Made by a program: the position numbers and the translations under genes. DNA of 51,019 bases. Source: Nemertoderma westbladi. Taxonomy: Eukaryota > Xenacoelomorpha > Nemertodermatida > Nemertodermatidae. The stretch is taken from NCBI GenBank assembly GCA_032718475.1, contig JAUCBJ010002132.1:1-51019 (forward strand), given 5' to 3'. Within the stretch, counting starts at the first letter, position 1. Each line of letters opens with the position of its first letter. This document shows positions 27,252-36,731 of the stretch, in pieces. The notes under the pieces are model-generated. The model was not told the DNA's origin. It did not search any database and worked only from the letters and a program-made list of their open reading frames with translations.

Positions 27252-27479
27252 CCCTAACGGTCTTCTAATTAAATGAAATTTGATATCTCGAGAACCGATC
27301 ATCGAAGTTTTTTTAATGTTATTGTACAGTTTAGCGAACTGCATCCAACGAAATCCAAATTTCGGATGACATCAGAATTTGCCAAAAAAATGTCAAGCCA
27401 ATATCAATGTGCACAAACAAACATACAGACACACATACGTTTTTTTGACAGCAATAATCCCTAACGGTCTTCTAATTAA
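27252..27479. mobile_element. Possible SINE-like insertion between 21-bp direct repeats
   Basis: The 21-bp sequence beginning CCCTAACGGTCTTCTAAT occurs at 27252-27272 and identically at 27459-27479. The 186 bp between them has no coding signal and carries a CA/CAAA-rich part (about 27412-27442) followed by a T-run. This fits a short retroposed element with a long target duplication. It could instead be a two-copy tandem repeat whose inner part has diverged. Confidence 0.4.
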
Positions 27480-27494
27480 GTTATATATACTAAC

Positions 27495-27678
27495 TTTTTT
27501 CAGTGGCTTTAAGTTTGGCGCCGAGTATTTCCTTTGGCTGAACTTCCAGACAGACACGCAGGTCCACCTGGCCCGATGGATTGGCAGCAACAACCCGAAT
27601 GGATCCGTCGTCGATAAGTTTACTTTTCAGAATTTCTAGGTGATGAATTCCATCGTAAGAAACTTTAAAACGACTCGT
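27495..27678 (-). CDS. Ig I-set exon (second half of domain), sarcomeric titin/kettin-like gene
   Basis: Minus-strand exon. The 3' splice site is a TTCTTAG just above 27678, and translation gives TSRFKVSYDGIHHLEIL and later DDGSIRVVAANPSGQV, the C'-to-G strands of an I-set Ig domain, ending with LEVQPKE. It starts in phase 0, which matches the phase-0 end of the exon at 29472-29725, so the two exons rebuild one domain (ends WYKGDDAIHT, continues TSRFKV). The expected F-strand Cys is Val here (RVVAAN), so the usual disulfide is absent. That is tolerated in intracellular muscle Ig domains. I place the donor at GTTAGT (27494 downward), which would end the exon in phase 1; a different donor a few codons earlier is possible. 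No following exon is seen in the rest of the window. Confidence 0.75.
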
Positions 27679-27689
27679 CTAAGAAGCCA

Positions 27690-27716
27690 TTAAAATAAAT
27701 AAATAAATAAATAAAT
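27690..27716. repeat. (AAAT)n microsatellite
   Basis: Six or so AAAT units just inside the intron upstream of the Ig exon. Confidence 0.9.
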
Positions 27717-27793
27717 CTGGCATATACATTTCGTACTGTAGGCGCCTTTAGAGATCTTACCATTTTATTACTCGCTATACAGAAGCCCAGTTC

Positions 27794-28782
27794 CCTTTGT
27801 ACAACAACTGGGTTGGTGCGCGAATAAAATTGTTGGGCTAGAAACACTTGAATAAGGGGTAAGAAGGTCATATGAAACGAGTATGGCGGGTTTAAGTAAA
27901 CGCGGTAGGCCAATTTTGAATATCGGCTGTGAGCTGCTACATATTTGACGTCTTACGCAGTGATCTGATAATTTTTTACCTTTGTTTCTATGGAGAGAGA
28001 TTTTCGATCGATTCAAATACACATTTAATATCAATCATTTCAAATGTGTCTTATATCAATTGAAAGCGGAGAGTCTTGCGCGACTTTTGACACTAAAATT
28101 AAATTCATGTCAAATTCATTTACATGAAGAATTTCCATTTCCATTTACATTTGAATTTCATGACTTCAAATTCATTTATTGACAAATAAGATGTATTCAG
28201 CTGTATTTTTCAGTAGCAATACCGGCACTGCATTCCAATCTGAATTGGCTACGGTGGATTAGATTTAAAATAACACAGGGCCTAAACTTGTAATACCGGT
28301 CAACCGGTACTATAATATACTGTAGTAATAATTCGCAGTAGGCTACTCTTGAATATTAAAAGTGTGTACCTGTCACGGGTAAACCCAACTTAATGAAGTA
28401 AATCTGCAATACACAGATACTGCAATAGGCGGAGTGCTTACATACCGGTCAGGCAATCTGCCGAGTTCAAAAGCCGCGCAAGACTCTCCGCTTTCAATTG
28501 ATATAAGCTACGTGTGGAATTATCGAGATTTAATGTGTATTTGAATCGGTCGAAAATCTATATCCATAGAAACCAAGATAAGAAATTATCAGAGCACAGC
28601 GTAATGACGTCATATACTGTATGTAGCAGCCAATCACAGCCGTTTTTTTCAAAATTGGCTTCTCGCGCTTACTTAAATCCGCCATTTCGACCGTTTCTAC
28701 GTGTTTTTATAAAAAACACACCCGCCAATCGATTCAAAGCATCTTGTTCAATTGTTTCTAGCCAACCCTATTGTAACAAAGG
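27794..28782. mobile_element. Foldback element with ~300-bp inverted arms, in the Ig intron
   Basis: The left arm (27794-28091) and right arm (28465-28782) are reverse complements with scattered mismatches and small indels. The innermost 40 bases are the best preserved, including GAAAGCGGAGAGTCTTGCGCG at 28067-28087 and its complement at 28479-28499. The 373-bp spacer is AT-rich with several ATTTCATG/CATTTACATG-type motifs. No transposase is visible. Short reading frames in both arms are mirror images of each other and not genes. Most likely it is a non-autonomous foldback or MITE-like element inside the 1.8 kb intron. Confidence 0.8.
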
Positions 28783-29471
28783 TGACAGGAAAATGGCAGA
28801 GATACTGTATGAGCGGTCAAATGTTGAATGGATGTATCAGCGCGAGGCTATTTTATTTCTATTTAATTTAATATTCTAGAACATTTTGTTTATCCTATTC
28901 TATCACTACAATGTGAAAGAATAACTACAGTACGACTGGTGCAATATCATCGGAGACACCTTTTTTTATACGCTTGTAGCTAAAGATTGAAGGAAAAAGT
29001 AAAAATTCTGGCTCACCCAGCAATGAGGGGGCAGGTGAAAATATCTATGTTTCAAATTTCATGACATCTCATTAAAATTTGTAGAATTATTTTTTTCTGA
29101 TAAATGCATGATGGTACCTGAATAAAGACACTATATTCCAAGACATATATATTCCTATGGTGTATACCCATAGGTACTTACAAAAAAAAATTGTCAACTT
29201 TTGCACAATTCACCTTTAAAAATGGCGCCAAAGGCACTCTTCCAATCTTTAAGTCAAATAATATAATATACGCATTTACTAAATTTTATTAATGGCCAAA
29301 TCAGTATCCTTCTGTCTGTATGTCCGCCAGTCAGGATCAATGTTTGAACGTCAATATTTTTCACCCAACGCTTTTCATCTCAACAATATTCTGATTTCAT
29401 GTAAGGCGCGAAGTCCCAAATCGGTCGTTTATACATCCGAACAGAATGGTGCCGATCTCTTATACTCTTAC
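28783..29471. other. Intron sequence, no gene seen
   Basis: AT-rich intron between the foldback element and the Ig exon donor. The only structure noticed is a small hairpin near 29154-29175 (CCTATGG with CCATAGG). A plus-strand reading frame over 29292-29588 overlaps the real minus-strand exon and is not supported. Confidence 0.5.
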
Positions 29472-29725
29472 CGTATGGATAGCATCATCCCCTTTGTACC
29501 ACGACACTCGGGGAGTAGGACTCCCGGTAACCCGACAGGTGAACTTGGCCCGCTCGCCTTCCGTCACAGACTGGGGTTCCGGGAGTAATGCGAAAGCGGG
29601 CGGGGCTGGAGGTTCCCCCGTTACTATGGCATCCGATGTAGGACCAACCGACTCCAAGGAGGCCATGTAGGTCTGTATGGCCGTTGCATCGGGAAGTTGG
29701 GACTCCTCAATCAACGAACGACCAG
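29472..29725 (-). CDS. Ig I-set exon (linker plus first half of domain), sarcomeric titin/kettin-like gene
   Basis: A 254-bp minus-strand exon. Upstream is a good 3' splice site (TTTTCATCCTTTCAG) ending just above 29725. The donor reads CG then GTAAGAG at 29471 downward. Translation starts in phase 1 with a roughly 40-residue linker (GRSLIEESQLPDATAIQ) and then an I-set Ig N-terminal half: PPAFALLPEPQSVTEGERAK, FTCRVTGSPTPRVSWYKGD, with the B-strand Cys and C-strand Trp in place. It ends in phase 0 inside the domain and continues in the exon at 27495-27678. Its phase-1 start matches the phase-1 end of the exon at 49634-49777. This supports one minus-strand gene of the intracellular muscle Ig class (titin, kettin/sallimus, twitchin, obscurin). 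Which member cannot be decided from one and a half domains. Confidence 0.8.
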
Positions 29726-30023
29726 CTGAAAGGATGAAAAGCATTAATTTCTACAAATGGTAATATTGAAACATAAAAATCCGGAGTGGAAGGGTTTACC
29801 GGGGAGATCAGTGGTAGATCAATCTTTGGCTTAATACGTCCAAAGATCATTAGATTCAAAACATAAAAGAAGTAAGTAACTTCTAGTTTATTATCTAATT
29901 GCATTCATAATAATAACAAAGCCAATATATGCCAATGGTCTTACGGATTCAGCGATTAGTCGGTGAAGTAGAACAATAGAAGCGATTCTTCTAAATAACT
30001 GCCTACAAATTCCTACACCAAAG
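29726..30023. other. Intron sequence before the 28-bp array
   Basis: AT-rich, with the acceptor polypyrimidine tract at its left edge. It holds one small hairpin (ATCTTTGG 29822-29829 with CCAAAGAT 29840-29847). No gene seen. Confidence 0.5.
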
Positions 30024-33000
30024 CATCGCCATACTGGTTGCCAAGATGGCTCAACGCCATACTGGTTGCCAAGATGGCTCATCGCCATACTGGTTGCCAA
30101 GATGGCTCAACGCCATACTGGTTGCCAAGATGGCTCATCGCCATACTGGTTGCCAAGATGGCTCATCGCCATACTGGTTGCCAAGATGGCTCATCGCCAT
30201 ACTGGTTGCCAAGATGGCTCAACGCCATACTGGTTGCCAAGATGGCTCATCGCCATACTGGTTGCCAAGATGGCTCATCGCCATACTGGTTGCCAAGATG
30301 GCTCATCGCCATACTGGTTGCCAAGATGGCTCATCGCCATACTGGTTGCCAAGATGGCTCATCGACATACTGGTTGCCAAGATGGCTCATCGCCATACTG
30401 GTTGCCAAGATGGCTCATCGCCATACCGTTTGCCAAGATGGCTCATCGCCATACTGGTTGCCAAGATGGCTCAACGCCATACTGGTTGCCAAGATGGCTC
30501 ATCGCCATACTGGTTGCCAAGATGGCTCAACGCCATACTGGTTGCCAAGATGGCTCATCGCCATACTGGTTGCCAAGATGGCTCATCGCCATACTGGTTG
30601 CCAAGATGGCTCATCGCCATACTGGTTGCCAAGATGGCTCATCGCCATACTGGTTGCCAAGATGGCTCATCGACATACTGGTTGCCAAGATGGCTCATCG
30701 CCATACCGTTTGCCAAGATGGCTCATCGCCATACTGGTTGCCAAGATGGCTCAACGCCATACTGGTTGCCAAGATGGCTCATCGCCATACTGGTTGCCAA
30801 GATGGCTCAACGCCATACTGGTTGCCAAGATGGCTCATCGCCATACTGGTTGCCAAGATGGCTCATCGCCATACTGGTTGCCAAGATGGCTCATCGCCAT
30901 ACTGGTTGCCAAGATGGCTCATCGCCATACTGGTTGCCAAGATGGCTCATCGACATACTGGTTGCCAAGATGGCTCATCGCCATACTGGTTGCCAAGATG
31001 GCTCATCGCCATACCGTTTGCCAAGATGGCTCATCGCCATACTGGTTGCCAAGATGGCTCATCGCCATACTGGTTGCCAAGATGGCTCATCGCCATACCG
31101 TTTGCCAAGATGGCTCATCGCCATACTGGTTGCCAAGATGGCTCATCGCCATACTGGTTGCCAAGATGAATCATCTCCATAATGGTTGCCAAGATGGCTC
31201 ATCGTCATACTGGTTGCCAAGATGGCTCATTGCCATACTGGTTGCCAAGATGGCTCATCGCCATACTGGTTGCCAGGATGGCTCATCGCCATATTGGTTG
31301 CCAAGATGGCTCATCGCCATACTGGTTGCCAAGATGGCTCATCGCCATACTGGTTGCCAAGATGGCTCATCGCCATACTGGTTGCCAAGATGGCTCATCG
31401 CCATACCGTTTGCCAAGATGGCTCATCGCCATACTGGTTGCCAAGACGGCTCATCGCCATACTGGTTGCCAAGATGAATCATCGCCATACTGGTTGCCAA
31501 GATGGCTCATCGTCATACTGGTTGCCAAGATGGCTCATTGCCATACTTGTTGCCAAGATGGCTCATCGCCATACTGGTTGCCAAGATGGCTCATCGCCAT
31601 ACTGGTTGCCAAGATGGCTCATCGCCATACTGGTTGCCAAGATGGCTCATCGCCATACTGTTTGCCAAGATGGCTCATCGCCATACTGGTTGCCAAGATG
31701 GCTCATCGCCATACTGGTTGCCAAGATGGCTCATCGCCATACTGGTTGCCAAGATTGCTCATCGCCATACTGGTTGCCAAGATGGCTCATCGACATACTG
31801 GTTGCCAAGATGGCTCATCGCCATACTGGTTGCCAGGATGGCTCATCGCCATACTGGTTGCCAAGGTGGCTCATCGCCATACTGGTTGCCAAGATAGCTC
31901 ATCGCCATACTGGTTGCCAAGATGGCTCATCGCAGTACTGGTTGCCAAGATGGCTCATCGCCATACTGGTTGCCAGGATGGCTCATCGCCATACTGGTTG
32001 CCAAGGTGGCTCATCGCCATACTGGTTGCCAAGATAGCTCATCGCCATACTGGTTGTCAAGATGGCTCATCGCAGTACTGGTTGCCAAGATGGCTCATCG
32101 CCATACTGGTTGCCAAGATGGTTCATCACCATACTGGTTGCCAAGATGGCTCATCGACATACTGGTTGCCAAGATGGCTCATCGACATACTGGTTGCCAA
32201 GATGGCTCATCGCCATACTGGTTGCCAGGATGGCTCATCGCCATACTGGTTACCAGGATGGCTCATCGCCATACTGGTTGCCAGGATGGCTCATCGCCAT
32301 ACTGGTTGCCAAGATGGCTCATCGACATACTGGTTGCCAAGATGGCTCATCGCCATACTGGTTGCCAAGATGGCTCATCGCCATACCGTTTGCCAAGATG
32401 GCTCATCGCCATACTGGTTGCCAAGATGGCTCAACGCCATACTGGTTGCCAAGATGGCTCATCGCCATACTGGTTGCCAAGATGGCTCAACGCCATACTG
32501 GTTGCCAAGATGGCTCATCGCCATACTGGTTGCCAAGATGGCTCATCGCCATACTGGTTGCCAAGATGGCTCATCGCCATACTGGTTGCCAAGATGGCTC
32601 ATCGCCATACTGGTTGCCAAGATGGCTCATCGACATACTGGTTGCCAAGATGGCTCATCGCCATACCGTTTGCCAAGATGGCTCATCGCCATACTGGTTG
32701 CCAAGATGGCTCAACGCCATACTGGTTGCCAAGATGGCTCATCGCCATACTGGTTGCCAAGATGGCTCAACGCCATACTGGTTGCCAAGATGGCTCATCG
32801 CCATACTGGTTGCCAAGATGGCTCATCGCCATACTGGTTGCCAAGATGGCTCATCGCCATACTGGTTGCCAAGATGGCTCATCGCCATACTGGTTGCCAA
32901 GATGGCTCATCGACATTCTGGTTGCCAAGATGGCTCATCGCCATACTGGTTGCCAAGATGGCTCATCGCCATACCGTTTGCCAAGATGGCTCATCGCCAT

Positions 33001-36000
33001 ACTGGTTGCCAAGATGGCTCATCGCCATACTGGTTGCCAAGATGGCTCATCGCCATACCGTTTGCCAAGATGGCTCATCGCCATACTGGTTGCCAAGATG
33101 GCTCATCGCCATACTGGTTGCCAAGATGAATCATCTCCATACTGGTTGCCAAGATGGCTCATCGTCATACTGGTTGCCAAGATGGCTCATTGCCATACTG
33201 GTTGCCAAGATGGCTCATCGCCATACTGGTTGCCAGGATGGCTCATCGCCATATTGGTTGCCAAGATGGCTCATCGCCATACTGGTTGCCAAGATGGCTC
33301 ATCGCCATACTGGTTGCCAAGATGGCTCATCGCCATACTGGTTGCCAAGATGGCTCATCGCCATACCGTTTGCCAAGATGGCTCATCGCCATACTGGTTG
33401 CCAAGACGGCTCATCGCCATACTGGTTGCCAAGATGAATCATCGCCATACTGGTTGCCAAGATGGCTCATCGTCATACTGGTTGCCAAGATGGCTCATTG
33501 CCATACTTGTTGCCAAGATGGCTCATCGCCATACTGGTTGCCAAGATGGCTCATCGCCATACTGGTTGCCAAGATGGCTCATCGCCATACTGGTTGCCAA
33601 GATGGCTCATCGCCATACTGTTTGCCAAGATGGCTCATCGCCATACTGGTTGCCAAGATGGCTCATCGCCATACTGGTTGCCAAGATGGCTCATCGCCAT
33701 ACTGGTTGCCAAGATTGCTCATCGCCATACTGGTTGCCAAGATGGCTCATCGACATACTGGTTGCCAAGATGGCTCATCGCCATACTGGTTGCCAGGATG
33801 GCTCATCGCCATACTGGTTGCCAAGGTGGCTCATCGCCATACTGGTTGCCAAGATAGCTCATCGCCATACTGGTTGCCAAGATGGCTCATCTCCATACTG
33901 GTTGTCAAGATGGCTCATCGCAGTACTGGTTGCCAAGATGGCTCATCGCCATACTGGTTGCCAAGATGGCTCATCACCATACTGGTTGCCAAGATGGCTC
34001 ATCGACATACTGGTTGCCAAGATGGCTCATCGACATACTGGTTGCCAAGATGGCTCATCGCCATACTGGTTGCCAGGATGGCTCATCGCCATACTGGTTA
34101 CCAGGATGGCTCATCGCCATACTGGTTGCCAGGATGGCTCATTGCCATACTGGTTGCCAAGATGGCTCATCGCCATACTGGTTGCCAAGATAGCTCATCG
34201 CCATACTGGTTGCCAAGATGGCTCATCGCCATACTGTTTGCCAAGATGGCTCATCGCCATACTCGTTGCCAAGATGGCTCATCGCCATAATGGTTGCCAA
34301 GATGGCTTATCGCCATACTGGTTGCCAAGATGGCTCATCGCCATACTGGTTGCCAGGATGGCTCATCGCCATACTGGTTGCCAGGATGGCTCATCGCCAT
34401 ACTGGTTGCCAGGATAGCCCATCGCCATACTGATTGCCAAGATGGCTCATCGCCATACTGGTTGCCAAGATAGCTTATCGCCATACTGGTTGCCAAGATG
34501 GCTCATCGACATACTGGTTGCCAGGATGGCTCATCGCCATACTGGTTGCCAAGATGGCTCATCGCCATACAGGTTGCCAAGATGGCTCATCGCCATACTT
34601 GGTTGCCAAGATGGCTCATCGTCATACTGGTTGCCAAGATGGCTCATCGCCATATAGGTTGCCAAGATGGCTCATCGCCATACTTGGTTGCCAAGATGGC
34701 TCATCGTCATATTGGTTACCAAGATGGCTCATCACCATACTGGTTGCCAAGATGGCTCATCGCCATACTTGGTTGCCAAGATGGCTCATCGCCATAATGG
34801 TTGCCAAGATGGCTCATCGCCATACTGGTTGCCAAGATGGCTCATCGCCATACTTGGTTGCCAAGATGGCTCATCGCCATACTGGTTGCCAAGATGGCTC
34901 ATCGCCATACTGGTTGCCAAGATGGCTCATCTCCATACTGGTTGGCAAGGTGGCTTATCGCCATACTGGTTGCCAAGATGGCTCATCGACATACTGGTTG
35001 CCAGGATGGCTCATCGCCATACTGGTTGCCAAGATGGCTCATCGCCATACTGGTTGCTAAGATGGCTCATCGCCATACTTGGTTGCCAAGATGGCTCATC
35101 GCCATACTGGTTGCCAAGATGGCTCATCGCCATACTGGTTGGCAAGGTGGCTTATCGCCATACTGGTTGCCAAGATGGCTCATCGACATACTGGTTGCCA
35201 AGATGGCTCATCGCCATTCTGGTTGGCAAGATGGCTCATCGCCATACTGGTTGCCAAGATGGCTCATCGCCATACTGGTTGCCAAGATTGCTCATCGCCA
35301 TTCTGGTTGCCAAGATGGCTCATCGCCATACTGGTTGCCAGGATGGCTCATCGCCATACTTGGTTGCCAAGATGGCTCATCGCCATACTTGGTTGCCAAG
35401 ATGGCTCATCGCCATACTGGTTGCCAAGATGGCTCATCGCCATACTTGGTTGCCAAGATGGCTCATCGCCATACTGATTGCCAAGATGGCTCATCGCCAT
35501 ACTGGTTGCCAAGATGGCTCATCGCCATACTGGTTGCCAAGATGGCTCATCGCCATACTGGTTGGCAAGGTGGCTTATCGCCATACTGGTTGCCAAGATG
35601 GCTCATCGACATACTGGTTGCCAAGATGGCTCATCGCCATTCTGGTTGGCAAGATGGCTCATCGCCATACTGGTTGCCAAGATGGCTCATCGCCATACTG
35701 GTTGCCAAGATTGCTCATCGCCATTCTGGTTGCCAAGATGGCTCATCGCCATACTGGTTGCCAGGATGGCTCATCGCCATACTTGGTTGCCAAGATGGCT
35801 CATCGCCATACTTGGTTGCCAAGATGGCTCATCGCCATACTTGGTTGCCAAGATGGCTCATCGCCATACTGATTGCCAAGATGGCTCATCGCCATACTGG
35901 TTGCCAAGATGGCTCATCGCAATACTGGTTGCCAAGATGGCTCATAGACATACTGGTTGCCATGAGGGCTCATCGCCATACTGGTTGCCAAGATGGCTCA

Positions 36001-36086
36001 TCGCCATACTGGTTGCAAAGATGGCTCATTGCCATACTGGTTGCCAAGATGGCTCATCGCCATACTTGGTTGCCAAGATGGCTCAT
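30024..36086. repeat. 28-bp satellite array, about 216 copies (6.1 kb)
   Basis: Head-to-tail 28-bp units, for example 30126-30153, containing CGCCATACTGG, TTGCCAAGATGGCTCAT. The unit has no stop codon on the plus strand in any frame. Because 28 is 1 modulo 3, each plus frame cycles through a 28-residue peptide every 84 bp and long reading frames (up to 831 codons) appear in all three frames. Variation does not favour any frame, so I treat them as by-products. Typical variants are AACGCC, CGACAT and ACCGTTTGCC. From about 34600 rightwards many units are 29 bp, with TACTTGG instead of TACTGG. The array lies in the long intron of the Ig gene. Confidence 0.95.
30340..33890. repeat. Large duplicated blocks in the 28-bp array (offset 1960 bp, 70 units)
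   Basis: Variant units match one for one at a distance of 1960 bp. The ACCGTTTGCC unit at 30421 matches 32381, and GATGAATCATCTCCAT at about 31166 matches 33126. The match runs from roughly 30340-31930 to 32300-33890 and ends where the CGCAGTACTGG and CTCCATACTGG units differ. Nested inside is a 280-bp (ten-unit) repeat, seen as AACGCC and ACCGTTTGCC units spaced 280 bp apart (30421 and 30701; 32381 and 32661). In the right part a block with GGCAAGGTGGCTTATCG recurs 428 bp apart (about 35140 and 35568). Confidence 0.85.
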
Positions 36087-36731
36087 GTAGTGGTGAATCG
36101 GCGTGTAGTAGAGTTATCACAATTGGTCAAGCATTGATTAGCTTGCTCCAATGAAATACAAACCAAACAACGGTGTATAACGTCTTTAGAATTATAAGAA
36201 TATAATACAGTAAATAACAGTTGAAAATAAAACTGTAACTTGTTATATTATTGTTTAGGTAGAATGCAACCTGCTCCTTTCCAAAAATTGATACTTTAAA
36301 ATTGAGGAGATATATAAATTCATCGAGATGGGATTTGCGACCAGTTTCCCTCTGTCTCGGGAAATAATATGAAATATAAACTTATTTTTATCTTAAAAAA
36401 TCTTCTACTGAAAAAAACATTACGACAATTCGGGCAAAATATTAGAACCAGAACTTTATCGGAGGTTCAACTCAAAATAAATTAAAATGTCCATTTTTTT
36501 ATAATCCCATAATTGCATAAGATATAAAATTTAATACACACATAATAATATCTAACAAAGGTTAAAGGTGACACATCTCTAACAGATACTGGAAACACTA
36601 TACCCACTAATCTGTATATTATTATATCAATAAATTGAAAATTATATTAATATATCTTTACAGAAATCAACGCAAATGACCGGTCAGAGTCAATCTATAG
36701 TATAACGGAGGTTATCGGATAAGCGGAAGAT
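36087..36731. other. AT-rich 3' flank of the F-box gene
   Basis: No gene seen. On the minus strand, downstream of the F-box stop, a variant polyadenylation hexamer ATTAAA lies at about 36529-36534. No standard AATAAA was noticed, so the 3' end of the transcript is unplaced. Confidence 0.4.

Noticed and set aside
27493-27639. Plus-strand exon suggested by a TACTAAC branch-like motif and TTTTTTCAG near 27487-27503
   Set aside because: The downstream sequence is a clear Ig half-domain on the minus strand in the correct phase. The plus-strand translation shows no domain.
27665-28879. Short proteins encoded in the foldback arms
   Set aside because: The frames on opposite strands are mirror images produced by the inverted repeat and have no known domain.
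30038-36137. Long plus-strand reading frames (up to 831 codons) of repetitive peptide
   Set aside because: All three plus frames are open because the 28-bp unit lacks stop codons, and 28 is not divisible by three. No frame is favoured, and there is no promoter, splice or domain evidence.
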